From positions 1 through 35,147 of the forward strand of contig CADBWR010000025.1 in the NCBI GenBank assembly GCA_902798425.1: a DNA stretch of 35,147 nucleotides, in the 5' to 3' direction. Positions 25,191-34,006 of the stretch are shown here, one piece after another (the stretch's first letter is position 1; each line of letters begins with the position of its first letter). The position numbers and the translations under genes are program-made. The DNA comes from an uncultured Bacteroidales bacterium (lineage in GTDB: Bacteria > Bacteroidota > Bacteroidia > Bacteroidales > Bacteroidaceae). The notes beneath the pieces were generated by a model. That model searched no databases. It was given only the letters and a program-made list of their open reading frames with translations, and had not been told where the DNA came from.

Positions 25191-28100
25191 AAAAGATATT
25201 ATACACACTGACGATGCTGCTCAGCCTTGGCAGCACGTTGGGAATTCAGAAAGCAGCGGCTCAAGACGTCATGCTCATTCGTAATAACAACGACTGGGTA
25301 GCGTTCTGCTATGCAGTGCAAGATGCCTACGGTAGAAGGGATGTTAATGCCCGTTTGTTGACTGACCTTACTGTCACTCAGCCAGTAGGAACTGATAATT
25401 ATCCCTATAAAGGAACTTTCGAAGGTAATGGTCATACGCTGAATCTAAACATCAATAACGCAACTGATGAGAATATTGCTCTCTTCCGCTATGTCAATTC
25501 TGCGACCATCACCGACCTTCGCCTGACGGGCACAGTCCGTGGTCGTTATTATTCCGCTGGACTGATAGGCTGTGTTAGAAAAAAGTATGGAGGCCATAAT
25601 AAGGTCATTGTTCAGCGTGTGCGGGTGTCGACAAGCGTGAATGCCTCCGATAATAATGTGAATAGACTCGGTGGTATCATAGGAAAAGTTGAATCCAATA
25701 ATGATGATATCATTATGGAGGACTGCTGTTTTGACGGCACGTTTACCTGTACAAGTACAAACGACCCAAGAGTAGCTTGCATCATAGGATATTTAGACGA
25801 TTATGAGGACTGGTGGGTAATGCATCGTGTTTACTGTAATCCTTCCCCTGTTCCCACTAATGCTTGGATAGGCTTCTGCCTGGTTAATGATGATGGTTTA
25901 AAGCATTGGGGTGGCAATTCTGGAAGTAGTCTGACTATTACCAGTACCCAATGGAGTGACTGGGGCGTTACTTATTACAACAAGACCAACCAGAGTGAGG
26001 TCGTTAACCTGATGAACGCCGAAAAGGCAGATTCGTGGAGTGTTGTCGAGGGTAAGGCTGTGCCCAAGATGCTTAAAAATAAAGGAACATCACCTATTGG
26101 TAATGAGTGGACCAATTTGCTATCGGGAAGTTTTTCAGGTCAGACCCTTTCTTCGGGGCGTTACTATGTCAATAAGGATGTCTCTTATTTCAACAGCTCA
26201 GGCGGTAGCGGACTGACCATAGCCGAAAATGCTACTGTTTATATCTACATCTCCGAGGGTGTCACGCTCACAGCCACTGGCGGTAATGCCTCTGGCAAGA
26301 CGGGTGCTGGTGCCGGTATTGAACTGCCCGAAAGCAGCACACTCTACCTAATGGGCAAGGGCAAGGTAAAAGCCACAGGAGGCAACGCAGGCAGTGGCGG
26401 CGATGGTGGAGATGGCGGAAACGCAGGTTATTCCTATAATTCATGGACAGAGACTGGCGGTGGTGGCCGCGGTGGTGACGGAGGCGGTGGTGCTGGTGCC
26501 GGCATCGGTACTCGCGGCGCTGATGGCGGTGCCGGTGGTAACGGCGGTTCTTATAACCATTATACAGTCTGGACGGCGCACAATGGCACCAATGGTAGTG
26601 ATGGTAATCCTGGTAGAACAGCTGCTGCTATGGGCAAGCTCTTTGTTGATAAGACATACAACCTCGATGTGGATGCTAACGGCGGCAGTCAAGGCGCAAG
26701 AAGTGGCAGTGGTGGCAATAGAGGCAACTGTGCTATCGATGACGATAGGAGTTATAACTATTCCATGTCCGGCGGTGGTGGCGGCGGCGGCGGCGGCTTT
26801 GGCGGCGGTGCCTCAGCCATCGGCACTGGCGGTCCCGGTGGCGGCGGCGGTGGCGGTGGTGCCGGTGGTGCTCAGGATTGGACAGATTCCGAATATTACA
26901 ATGTATACTCTTGGGGTGGCAAAGGCGGAAAGAATGCTGATGGCAATGTCTATGATTCCCAGAAAGGTAAGTTGTCTGATTGCGATTATAGAAACAGCTA
27001 TACCTACAGCAATTACAATTGGAGTGAAGGTGATTATAATGATCCAAGTGGTGATTGTTCAATGGGTAGTGGTGGCGAGGGCGGCGCCAAGGGTGATGCC
27101 AGTGTGAGTCGTCCTACTGATAACAATTTCGACCTGAAGTTTAATGTGGTAGACTCATCCAGTGATAGCAAAATGATTCGTTATAAGTCTAATGTGAATA
27201 GCGGCAAAGCCCGAATTCTCATTCCGACGAACTATCAGTTAGGGATTACCAAGTCTGATAAATATGTGACGAGATGGTACACCAACAGTAATTCCACAGG
27301 CAGTAGTTATGCTGCCTACGATGGAATAGACGTAAGTTATACTTCCGACGTCAACAACCCCACCAACCTCTATGCTGGGTGGCAGAACTATAGTGAACGG
27401 TTCAAGGGTGCTGGAACAAAAACAGATCCTTTCATCATCAATGCTGATGAACTGGTAGACTTTGCCAACTATGTCAATGACGGTGGTAACACGCGCGGCA
27501 TCTATTTCAAGCAGCAGGGAGATATCAACGTCTCGAATCTAACGAATAGCTGGACTCCCATTGGTGAGAAACGAGTCTTTGAGGGTGACTATGACGGTGA
27601 CGGCTATCGCATCACCAATGCCACCATGAACAGCAGTACCCCCGACGTCGTCGGCATCTTCGGTAAGGTGTCGGGTACTATCAGCAACTTAGGAGCTGAA
27701 AGCTGTAGTTTCGCATCTTCCAAGAGTGAATCACGCGGTGGCGCCATAGCCGGTATACTCTTAAGATGTGACCTGGAGCAACCCGTGGCAGGACTGATAC
27801 GCAACTGCTATGTAGTCAACAATACCATTTCGGCATCCTACTCCGGTGGCATGGTGGGCGAGATAACCAATGGATCCAGATTGAGCCATTGCTTGGAGAA
27901 GGGAAATACACTTTCTGGCACTTTTGGTGGTTTAACCAGCAAGAGTAGTGACGATTGTGAGATTGACACCTGCTTCGCCTCTGGCACGTTTAGCAACAAT
28001 GGTTATGCTGACTTGATAGACAGCGAGCAAAACGTCAGCTATGACCGCATGAAATCTGGTGAAATCACTTGGCGACTGAACGACAATTCTCCTTACGGCG

Positions 28101-31100
28101 GTCCTTGGTACCAGACTTTGAGCTCTACAAATCCAAGTAATTACGATCAAAACCCTGTGCTCAACAAGCAGCAGCGTCGTGTGTATAAGAACAATTCCAC
28201 CTATACCAACACCTTCTACTTCGATGGCTTTACTGGAATCCATGGCCATGGAACACCCGACAATCCCTTCCTGATTACGAGCAAAGCGGATTTAGAGCAG
28301 GTGGCGACCTTCTGCAACAGCGGCAAGAACAGCAGTGGCATATACTTCCTCCAGACGGCAGACATCGACATGAACAACGCATCGTGGACGCCTGTAGGAC
28401 GCACGGAGAACGACTACGCTTTCCAAGGTAACTACGACGGTGGCGGTCATACCATCCGCAGAGCCACTATCAACACTGCCGTCTTTGGCGGTATCTTTGG
28501 CGTGGTCACAGGCACTGTGAATCGTCTCTGCGTAGAAAGCGTGACGGTCACCGGTCAGGGACATGCACGTGTGGGAGCTGTAGCCGGACGTGTGCGTGGC
28601 GTTGGTGTCATCAGCAACTGCTTCGTCAAGAGTTGTACCATCAGTGGCGATAACGGTAGTGGTGTCGCAGGTGGCATCGTTGCCGATATGTACGACAATG
28701 CCATCGTCCGCAACAGCCTTTCTTACGGAAATACGATTAGTGGCGATACAAAGGGACATCTCTGTGGTGAAATGCTACATTCCACTACCATCAATCTGTG
28801 CTATACGAATGGTCCTACCCTGATAGGTGGAAGTCAACGTACGGTTACTAACAGCCAGCAAATCACCGAAGGAACAACTTGGTATAGCGGTGAAATTACC
28901 TATAAGCTGAATAACAGCGCGGAAACCCTGACCCCCATGTGGTTCCAGAATGTCGACATTCCGGGTGTTGACGCTGACGCCACACCTTTGCTGTCGTCCG
29001 ACCATGCCATGGTGTTCAAGCGCAACGATAATTATACGAACGACTATAGCGGCATCAGCAGCTTAGGTGGCGGTACCTCGGATAATCCATACCGGGTAGC
29101 AAGCGGCGCCGACCTGAAGAAGATCAGCGACACCTTCATGACGATGAGTTATAGCAACTTCTATGTCAAGCAGACTGCCGACATCGATATGTCAACGGCA
29201 GAGCCTATTGTCCCCATCGGAGCAGGCACCAGCGGATTTGCAGGTCACTATGACGGCGATGGTCATGTCATCAGTAACTTGAGCTTCTCTAACTGCCAAG
29301 GTGAATCACTGGGTCTCTTCAACAACATCGTCAGCGGTGCCGTCGTTGAGAAACTTGGTATTGAGAACGGCACGTTTGTGGCATCGGATGCCAACAAGCG
29401 CGTGGGAGCCTTTGCGGGCAAGATAACCGGCAACGGCAAACTGCGCAACTGCTATGCCGCAGCAAGCACGGTCAACTTCAACAATAAGGCGGATGTCGTC
29501 GTGGGTGCCCTGGTGGGCGAACTGGCTGACCAGTCAAGCATCGAGAGCAGCTATGGCTATAAGAATACCGTCGTGGGACAAAACGTCGGCGGCAACAAGT
29601 GCTTTGGCTACATCGTGGGTAACATAGGCAGCAGTGCCTCAGCTACCCGCGTCTTTACCGATGCTGCCTCGCTGTGTGCCGACGGACAAAGCGGTTTCAA
29701 TAACATCACCGCTTCTGAGAGAAGTGTCAGCGAAGACCGCTTCAAGACGGGTGAGCTGACTTACCTGCTCAATGGTTCGCCAGCGTACGATGCCGTGGCA
29801 AGCTCTGTCTGGCGACAGACTTTCAAGCAAGACCTCGCTCCGGTACTCAGCAGCAGCCATCTCGCGGTTTGGAAGTACTACAAGGCAGATGTGTCACAGA
29901 CCATGTACACCAACAGCAACGAAACGCCTGAATATGCTACGCTCACGCTGAATCCTAATTATACAGGTGGGGTGGCGACAGCGTTGGAGGTGTTCAAGGC
30001 CACCGACAGTTACTATGTTCCCAAGTACCAGCTCGCCAATTCCATTCCGTCGCGCAATAATTATTATTTTGCCGGATGGAACACGCAGGCTGACAGAAAG
30101 GGAACACACTATGACAGGAATTACGAGATATTGCTGTCTCAGGCTACGACGCTCTATGCCGAGTGGGATGTGATGGTTCCTACCGAGGGAGAATTTACCG
30201 CTTCGATACCAGAGGGCACCACTTCCATTAAGATTTATGACGGTGGTGGCTACAACACGGAATATGGCAATAACTACAATGGAAAGCTCACACTGACGGT
30301 TTCAAGCGGCCATATCATTTACCTGTCGGGTACTGTTACTACTGAGGCTCCCGACGACAATGGCGTGGCACGCGACTACATGATTGTGCGTAATGGTGAC
30401 AAAACTGCAGCTGTAGTGCATAATGGGCAGTCCACCAATTCTACAAACAAAGGCTATGTCTTTACCAGTACGACGAATGGCGTAGCGAAGAGCATCGGAG
30501 GAATCCAGTGTGGTGACCAGGTTACGATAGAGTTCGTCTCTAATGGTGAGAATAACTACAAGGGTCTGAACCTCACGGCTACTATTGTCTCAGGTAATGC
30601 CGAGACAATGGGACTGGGTACTGCAGAGAACCCGTTTGAGATTGCTGACGCTAATGAGCTGAAAATGATTCAGGATTATATCCAATCGACCCATAATACC
30701 AATGTATATATCCGGCAGATTGCCGATATCGACCTGAGTGAGCTGGAGAATCCTACTCTTGCCCCATTGGATGCTGGCGAGGCAAACTTTGCTGGACACT
30801 ATGATGGTTGCGGATATACCATCAAGAAGGGTACCATCACGTCTAATGGAACCGAGGTGGGCCTCTTCGCCAACCTCTCTGGCACAGTGAAGCGCCTCTG
30901 TATGGAGAATATCACCATCAGCTACAATCAGAACAATGCAAAGGTAGGTGCCATTGCTGGAAGCCTGGTTAATACGGGCAGCATTGCCAACTGCCGCTTC
31001 AAGGACATCATTTTCCAGAACAATAATCATACTGGTGGCACCGAAGGAATTGTTGCCGGTGCCAAATCCAATGAGGCTTCTATCGTAGGCTGTCTGCTGA

Positions 31101-33259
31101 TAAACACAGACAAGGCAATCTGCGGCAATAAAACCCTTGGCGATGCCGAGCATTGCTATAAGGTCAACACTACTGATGACTTCGACCACTTCGACCTGCA
31201 GCGGGGTAAGATCTGTTATCTGCTGAACAACGGCGTCGCCAACGGCAACGCTGTCTGGCGACAGACCATCGGCACGGATGCCCTGCCAGTACCCAACGGC
31301 AGTGACCCGCAGCCAGAAGATGGCAGCTCGCCAATCGTTTATTATCACGATCAAGAGGTTTCCGAGACCTCGTACTATGGCTACACCAACGAAGAAACGT
31401 TTGCACTGACAACGTTGAGGGTGCAGGATGTTGCCTTCAATACGTCGAAAGACAAACAAACTGTCAAGGGTAGCTTGGTCCGTCTGGCTGCCTATGCTCC
31501 TGGTCACGCTGGACTCACGTTAGTGGAATGGAACACCGAGTCTGACTTCAGCGGAGAAAGCTATATGCCAAATGCTACGCTGCTGCTCAGCTCAGATGCT
31601 GTCATCCTCTACCCGAAGTGGAATGTCATGCCAATGATTGTTCCTGGCGAGGGTACGGAGCAGAATCCATACATCGTAGACAGCGAGGATGACTGGAATG
31701 CACTTGCTTCGAACGTTACCTACTTCGACCCGAGCTTCCAAGGTTATGCGGGTAAGTACATACGCCTGGATGCCGACATCGAAGTCTCGAAGATAATGGG
31801 TACTATGACGGCAGAGTCTACGCAAGGTAATGCCTTCCGCGGTATATTCGACGGCAATGGACACTCCATCACTGCCACGATTACCGACACGGAGCACCAA
31901 GGTACCGCTCCCTTCTGCTATATCAACAATGCTACTATCAAGAACCTGACTGTCAACGGCACCATCAATGCGGGCACGATGCAGCACGCAGCAGCTCTGG
32001 TGGGCTTTGCCAACGGCACCAGCAGGATTGAGAATTGCAAGGTAACAGCTAATGTCAGCGGTGGTACTCACATCGGCGGCATCTTGGGACATGGCCTCGA
32101 CGCCAACATCACCATCATCGACTGTTTGTTCAGCGGCTTGATGGAGGGTGGTTCTGTGGCCAAGGGTGTCTTCGCCGGATGGGGCAACAGCGGCACCAAG
32201 ACTGTCACCAACTGTCTCTACCTGATGCATGAGGGGCAGAACACGAACAATCTCGACCTCTCAAAGAAGTATCAAGGTAGCGAATCGGTGAACAACTGTT
32301 ATAAGACCACCAGTGTGGGTTCATTCGGTACGCAGGCCACTGAGCAGCCTCACGAAGGTGAGATCTCTCAGGTCGTGTTAACGCTTTTCGGTCATACGAT
32401 GTACGCTATTAATCCCTGTGAGGTCAGCGGTATCACTGATGCAGCTGTTTACGACCAGAGAAACGCTGATAATGGCATCATTAATATCACTCCAACAGTG
32501 ACAACAGCCATCAATGCGGAGCCACTTAACTTGGGCAACTACTTGACAGCTACGCTGAACGGTGATGCCGTGACACAGGTCCCCCTCACTATCGACGAGG
32601 TAGGCAACTACACGCTCGTGCTTACGGGTCAGAACGGCTTCGTGGGCTCGAAGACCTACCATTTCACGGTGATTGGCGACCACGTCATCATCAACATGGC
32701 TGAGGAGGTAGGAACGTACAGCAGCAATGACGACCTGAACTTCACAGGCAGCGAACTGAAGGCTTACATCGCCGCAGGCTACAACAAGGGCGAGAACCAG
32801 GTACTTCTGGTACACGTCTATGACGTTCCTGCAGGAACAGGTGTCTTCCTGAGGGGCGAGGCTGGCGTGAAGTATAGCATACCGAAGAGCACTGCACAGT
32901 CTTACTATGTCAACATGCTGAAGGCTAACGTCTCGGCAGGCCCGATAGCCCAAACTGAGGGCAGCATGAGCAACTTCCTGCTGGCTAAGGTCAACGATGT
33001 CTACAAGTTCTGTGAACCCTCGGTAAATGCCACGCTGGGTGCCAACAAGGCTTACCTGCAAGTGCCCTCATCGTTCATTACCCACAGTGCCCGTGAGGTC
33101 GACATCGTCTTCGAGGATGACGTAACGGGTATCTTTGAAATGGAGAAATGGCGCAATGGCGAGAATGGTACTTTCTACGACCTCCAGGGCCGTCCAGTGC
33201 AGTCTACCAGTGCCAAGGGTCTCTATATCCGTAATGGTAAAAAGGTCGTGATTAAGTGA
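25187..33259 (+). CDS. Giant modular surface protein: GLUG, Gly-rich, Listeria-Bacteroides and CUB-like modules
   Basis: 2690 residues with a Sec signal ending at QKAAA before QDV. Modules in order, positions approximate: GLUG (about 40-200); Gly-rich region (363-640) with runs of Gly; Listeria-Bacteroides repeat (665-735, ending LYAGW); GLUG blocks (738-968, 1015-1258, 1292-1545); Listeria-Bacteroides repeat (1580-1663, FAGWNTQADRKG, LYAEW); a CUB-like strand domain (1665-1801, IKIYDGGGYNTEYGNNY); GLUG (1808-2027); a third Listeria-Bacteroides repeat (2068-2148); GLUG (2152-2375); an unrecognised domain; and a sorting-like tail (FYDLQGRPV, KGLYIRNGKKVVIK). Four blocks end in a shared G-E/K-I/L-T-Y-x-L-N ... 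W-x-Q motif, a sign of internal duplication. It is translationally coupled to the upstream gene (ATGA). It is likely an adhesin or scaffold, probably secreted by type IX secretion; both points are inferred. Confidence 0.85.
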   Translation: MKKILYTLTMLLSLGSTLGIQKAAAQDVMLIRNNNDWVAFCYAVQDAYGRRDVNARLLTDLTVTQPVGTDNYPYKGTFEGNGHTLNLNINNATDENIALFRYVNSATITDLRLTGTVRGRYYSAGLIGCVRKKYGGHNKVIVQRVRVSTSVNASDNNVNRLGGIIGKVESNNDDIIMEDCCFDGTFTCTSTNDPRVACIIGYLDDYEDWWVMHRVYCNPSPVPTNAWIGFCLVNDDGLKHWGGNSGSSLTITSTQWSDWGVTYYNKTNQSEVVNLMNAEKADSWSVVEGKAVPKMLKNKGTSPIGNEWTNLLSGSFSGQTLSSGRYYVNKDVSYFNSSGGSGLTIAENATVYIYISEGVTLTATGGNASGKTGAGAGIELPESSTLYLMGKGKVKATGGNAGSGGDGGDGGNAGYSYNSWTETGGGGRGGDGGGGAGAGIGTRGADGGAGGNGGSYNHYTVWTAHNGTNGSDGNPGRTAAAMGKLFVDKTYNLDVDANGGSQGARSGSGGNRGNCAIDDDRSYNYSMSGGGGGGGGGFGGGASAIGTGGPGGGGGGGGAGGAQDWTDSEYYNVYSWGGKGGKNADGNVYDSQKGKLSDCDYRNSYTYSNYNWSEGDYNDPSGDCSMGSGGEGGAKGDASVSRPTDNNFDLKFNVVDSSSDSKMIRYKSNVNSGKARILIPTNYQLGITKSDKYVTRWYTNSNSTGSSYAAYDGIDVSYTSDVNNPTNLYAGWQNYSERFKGAGTKTDPFIINADELVDFANYVNDGGNTRGIYFKQQGDINVSNLTNSWTPIGEKRVFEGDYDGDGYRITNATMNSSTPDVVGIFGKVSGTISNLGAESCSFASSKSESRGGAIAGILLRCDLEQPVAGLIRNCYVVNNTISASYSGGMVGEITNGSRLSHCLEKGNTLSGTFGGLTSKSSDDCEIDTCFASGTFSNNGYADLIDSEQNVSYDRMKSGEITWRLNDNSPYGGPWYQTLSSTNPSNYDQNPVLNKQQRRVYKNNSTYTNTFYFDGFTGIHGHGTPDNPFLITSKADLEQVATFCNSGKNSSGIYFLQTADIDMNNASWTPVGRTENDYAFQGNYDGGGHTIRRATINTAVFGGIFGVVTGTVNRLCVESVTVTGQGHARVGAVAGRVRGVGVISNCFVKSCTISGDNGSGVAGGIVADMYDNAIVRNSLSYGNTISGDTKGHLCGEMLHSTTINLCYTNGPTLIGGSQRTVTNSQQITEGTTWYSGEITYKLNNSAETLTPMWFQNVDIPGVDADATPLLSSDHAMVFKRNDNYTNDYSGISSLGGGTSDNPYRVASGADLKKISDTFMTMSYSNFYVKQTADIDMSTAEPIVPIGAGTSGFAGHYDGDGHVISNLSFSNCQGESLGLFNNIVSGAVVEKLGIENGTFVASDANKRVGAFAGKITGNGKLRNCYAAASTVNFNNKADVVVGALVGELADQSSIESSYGYKNTVVGQNVGGNKCFGYIVGNIGSSASATRVFTDAASLCADGQSGFNNITASERSVSEDRFKTGELTYLLNGSPAYDAVASSVWRQTFKQDLAPVLSSSHLAVWKYYKADVSQTMYTNSNETPEYATLTLNPNYTGGVATALEVFKATDSYYVPKYQLANSIPSRNNYYFAGWNTQADRKGTHYDRNYEILLSQATTLYAEWDVMVPTEGEFTASIPEGTTSIKIYDGGGYNTEYGNNYNGKLTLTVSSGHIIYLSGTVTTEAPDDNGVARDYMIVRNGDKTAAVVHNGQSTNSTNKGYVFTSTTNGVAKSIGGIQCGDQVTIEFVSNGENNYKGLNLTATIVSGNAETMGLGTAENPFEIADANELKMIQDYIQSTHNTNVYIRQIADIDLSELENPTLAPLDAGEANFAGHYDGCGYTIKKGTITSNGTEVGLFANLSGTVKRLCMENITISYNQNNAKVGAIAGSLVNTGSIANCRFKDIIFQNNNHTGGTEGIVAGAKSNEASIVGCLLINTDKAICGNKTLGDAEHCYKVNTTDDFDHFDLQRGKICYLLNNGVANGNAVWRQTIGTDALPVPNGSDPQPEDGSSPIVYYHDQEVSETSYYGYTNEETFALTTLRVQDVAFNTSKDKQTVKGSLVRLAAYAPGHAGLTLVEWNTESDFSGESYMPNATLLLSSDAVILYPKWNVMPMIVPGEGTEQNPYIVDSEDDWNALASNVTYFDPSFQGYAGKYIRLDADIEVSKIMGTMTAESTQGNAFRGIFDGNGHSITATITDTEHQGTAPFCYINNATIKNLTVNGTINAGTMQHAAALVGFANGTSRIENCKVTANVSGGTHIGGILGHGLDANITIIDCLFSGLMEGGSVAKGVFAGWGNSGTKTVTNCLYLMHEGQNTNNLDLSKKYQGSESVNNCYKTTSVGSFGTQATEQPHEGEISQVVLTLFGHTMYAINPCEVSGITDAAVYDQRNADNGIINITPTVTTAINAEPLNLGNYLTATLNGDAVTQVPLTIDEVGNYTLVLTGQNGFVGSKTYHFTVIGDHVIINMAEEVGTYSSNDDLNFTGSELKAYIAAGYNKGENQVLLVHVYDVPAGTGVFLRGEAGVKYSIPKSTAQSYYVNMLKANVSAGPIAQTEGSMSNFLLAKVNDVYKFCEPSVNATLGANKAYLQVPSSFITHSAREVDIVFEDDVTGIFEMEKWRNGENGTFYDLQGRPVQSTSAKGLYIRNGKKVVIK
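26275..27100 (+). repeat. Gly-rich coding segment of the giant protein
   Basis: GGC/GGT/GGN-rich codons encode stretches such as GGGGRGGDGGGGAGAG and GGGGGGGGGFGGGAS, broken by Tyr/Asn/Trp segments. A 237-codon open frame in another phase (26394-27107) is a by-product of this composition. Confidence 0.75.
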
Positions 33260-33343
33260 GAATAAAGTAAGAGCTTGCTCATACTTTATCGAGCGTGAGC
33301 GAGCTCGAACGAAGTTCAAGGTCGTGATTAAGTGAGAATAAAG
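33242..33343 (+). repeat. 26-bp direct repeat copying the 3' end of the giant gene
   Basis: The 26 bases at 33242-33267, which contain the last codons (KVVIK) and stop of the giant gene, recur exactly at 33318-33343, 76 bases further on. The second copy ends three bases before ATG 33347 of the small gene. The 50 bases between the copies are mostly palindromic. Confidence 0.85.
33262..33289. terminator. Palindrome after the giant gene, possible terminator
   Basis: ATAAAGTA (33262-33269) pairs with TACTTTAT (33282-33289), with an inner GAGC/GCTC. Further small inverted repeats follow (CGAGCTCG at 33300-33307, GAAC/GTTC at 33307-33317). The T run is poor, so termination is uncertain and read-through into the small gene is possible. 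Confidence 0.45.
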
Positions 33344-33346
33344 CTT

Positions 33347-33526
33347 ATGAAAAAAATATATCAACATCCAGTCACGTGGGTACTGCCTATCAACAAGGCA
33401 GTACCCATACTGGCTGCCTCTCCTTTTGTGACATCGGAACCGGAATCCGGTGGAGACATAGACCCCAATACTCAGGTAGAAACGGGTCTAAGCCGCCAAT
33501 TCGGTTTCGACGAATTCGACTACTAA
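33347..33526 (+). CDS. Small hypothetical protein
   Basis: 59 residues from ATG 33347 (MKKIYQHPVTWVLPINKAVP...). A GTG at 33332 is in frame but lies inside the duplicated 26-bp repeat, so the ATG is preferred. The shape K-K-x-Y-x-x-P-x-x-x-V-L-x-I ... L-A-A-S followed by an acidic, Gly-poor tail (ending FGFDEFDY) is typical of a group of short Bacteroidetes peptides of unknown function that often sit beside surface or secreted protein genes. There is no clear signal peptide or membrane segment. It may be transcribed with the operon if the preceding palindrome is leaky. The hairpin at 33577-33608 lies 51 bases after its stop. Confidence 0.6.
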   Translation: MKKIYQHPVTWVLPINKAVPILAASPFVTSEPESGGDIDPNTQVETGLSRQFGFDEFDY

Positions 33527-33576
33527 ACGTAAGTTGAACGTGCGAAAGTCGAATCATTAATTCGGGAATAAACAAC

Positions 33577-33608
33577 AAGCCCTGGCGTCGTCATTGGCGC
33601 CAGGGCTT
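33577..33608. terminator. Strong hairpin ending the large operon
   Basis: AAGCCCTGGCG (33577-33587) pairs perfectly with CGCCAGGGCTT (33598-33608) around a 10-base loop, followed by ATTAAAATT. The stem is very stable; the downstream T run is weak. It is the best candidate for the end of the 28-kb transcription unit. A smaller hairpin CGAAT/ATTCG lies just before it at 33550-33564. Confidence 0.7.
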
Positions 33609-33645
33609 ATTAAAATTGGTGAGAAGACCAAAATTTTTCATTCGG

Positions 33646-33727
33646 AGACTGACAGACTGACAAAACCCCGATGCCCAGGGCGTTTGCAGTCTTTTTAGAG
33701 ACTGTCAAGACTGACAAGAGACTGACA
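33646..33727. repeat. Five copies of the 9-bp word AGACTG(A/T)CA
   Basis: Copies start at 33646, 33654, 33699, 33708 and 33719; the one at 33699 has T for A. They flank a short inverted CAGTCT/AGACTG pair (33687-33704). The segment is non-coding. Confidence 0.7.
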
Positions 33728-33735
33728 TGTCTATC

Positions 33736-33827
33736 AGCTGTATTTAATTCAAATTCTCTAGAGAATTATATCTAAATTAGCTGTAGAAGCAACAAATTCT
33801 CTAGAGAATTTATCGCTTCTACAGCTA
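33736..33827. repeat. 43-bp tandem repeat carrying a perfect 16-bp palindrome, nested in a 13-bp inverted repeat
   Basis: AGCTGTA, nine bases, then the palindrome AATTCTCTAGAGAATT occurs at 33736-33767 and again at 33779-33810, a period of 43. The second palindrome is enclosed by TAGCTGTAGAAGC (33778-33790) and GCTTCTACAGCTA (33815-33827), a perfect 13-bp inverted repeat. The whole can fold as a 50-base cruciform. No coding potential is seen. Confidence 0.8.
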
Positions 33828-33919
33828 TTACGATTCCGGCATACACTCAGGTTTAGTACGCAAAGTCACTGTTTTATGCGAAAAACGTTAAATCATGCTC
33901 TTTTTCGCTTTATTTTGAT

Positions 33920-33936
33920 TACCTTTGCAGCTGCAA
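33920..33936 (+). promoter_or_regulatory. Probable promoter box of queDE overlapping a 12-bp palindrome
   Basis: TACCTTTG at 33920-33927 fits the TAnnTTTG box, but no clear TTG lies at the right distance upstream, so the promoter is weak or controlled. It overlaps the perfect palindrome TTGCAGCTGCAA (33925-33936), which would cover the transcription start and could be an operator. I see no preQ1 riboswitch motif in the 70-base leader. Confidence 0.5.
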
Positions 33937-34006
33937 TATTGCAAATAACTGAAAAAATAGGATTTTTCCCTACTCATCCGCCTTTGGCGATGGAAGCTTT
34001 TAGATT

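Noticed and set aside
26394-27107. 237-codon second plus-strand frame in the Gly-rich region
   Set aside because: The protein is made of Ala/Val/Met runs produced by the GGN-rich codons of the giant gene in another phase.
25187-33259. Possible frameshift or split gene in the giant protein
   Set aside because: The frame is continuous from signal peptide to sorting-like tail, and the modules keep their order without interruption.
33937-34006. preQ1 riboswitch upstream of queD
   Set aside because: The short leader has a GAAAAA/TTTTTC stem and CCGCC/GGCG pairing, but I could not find the C-rich loop and A-rich tail of a preQ1 aptamer.
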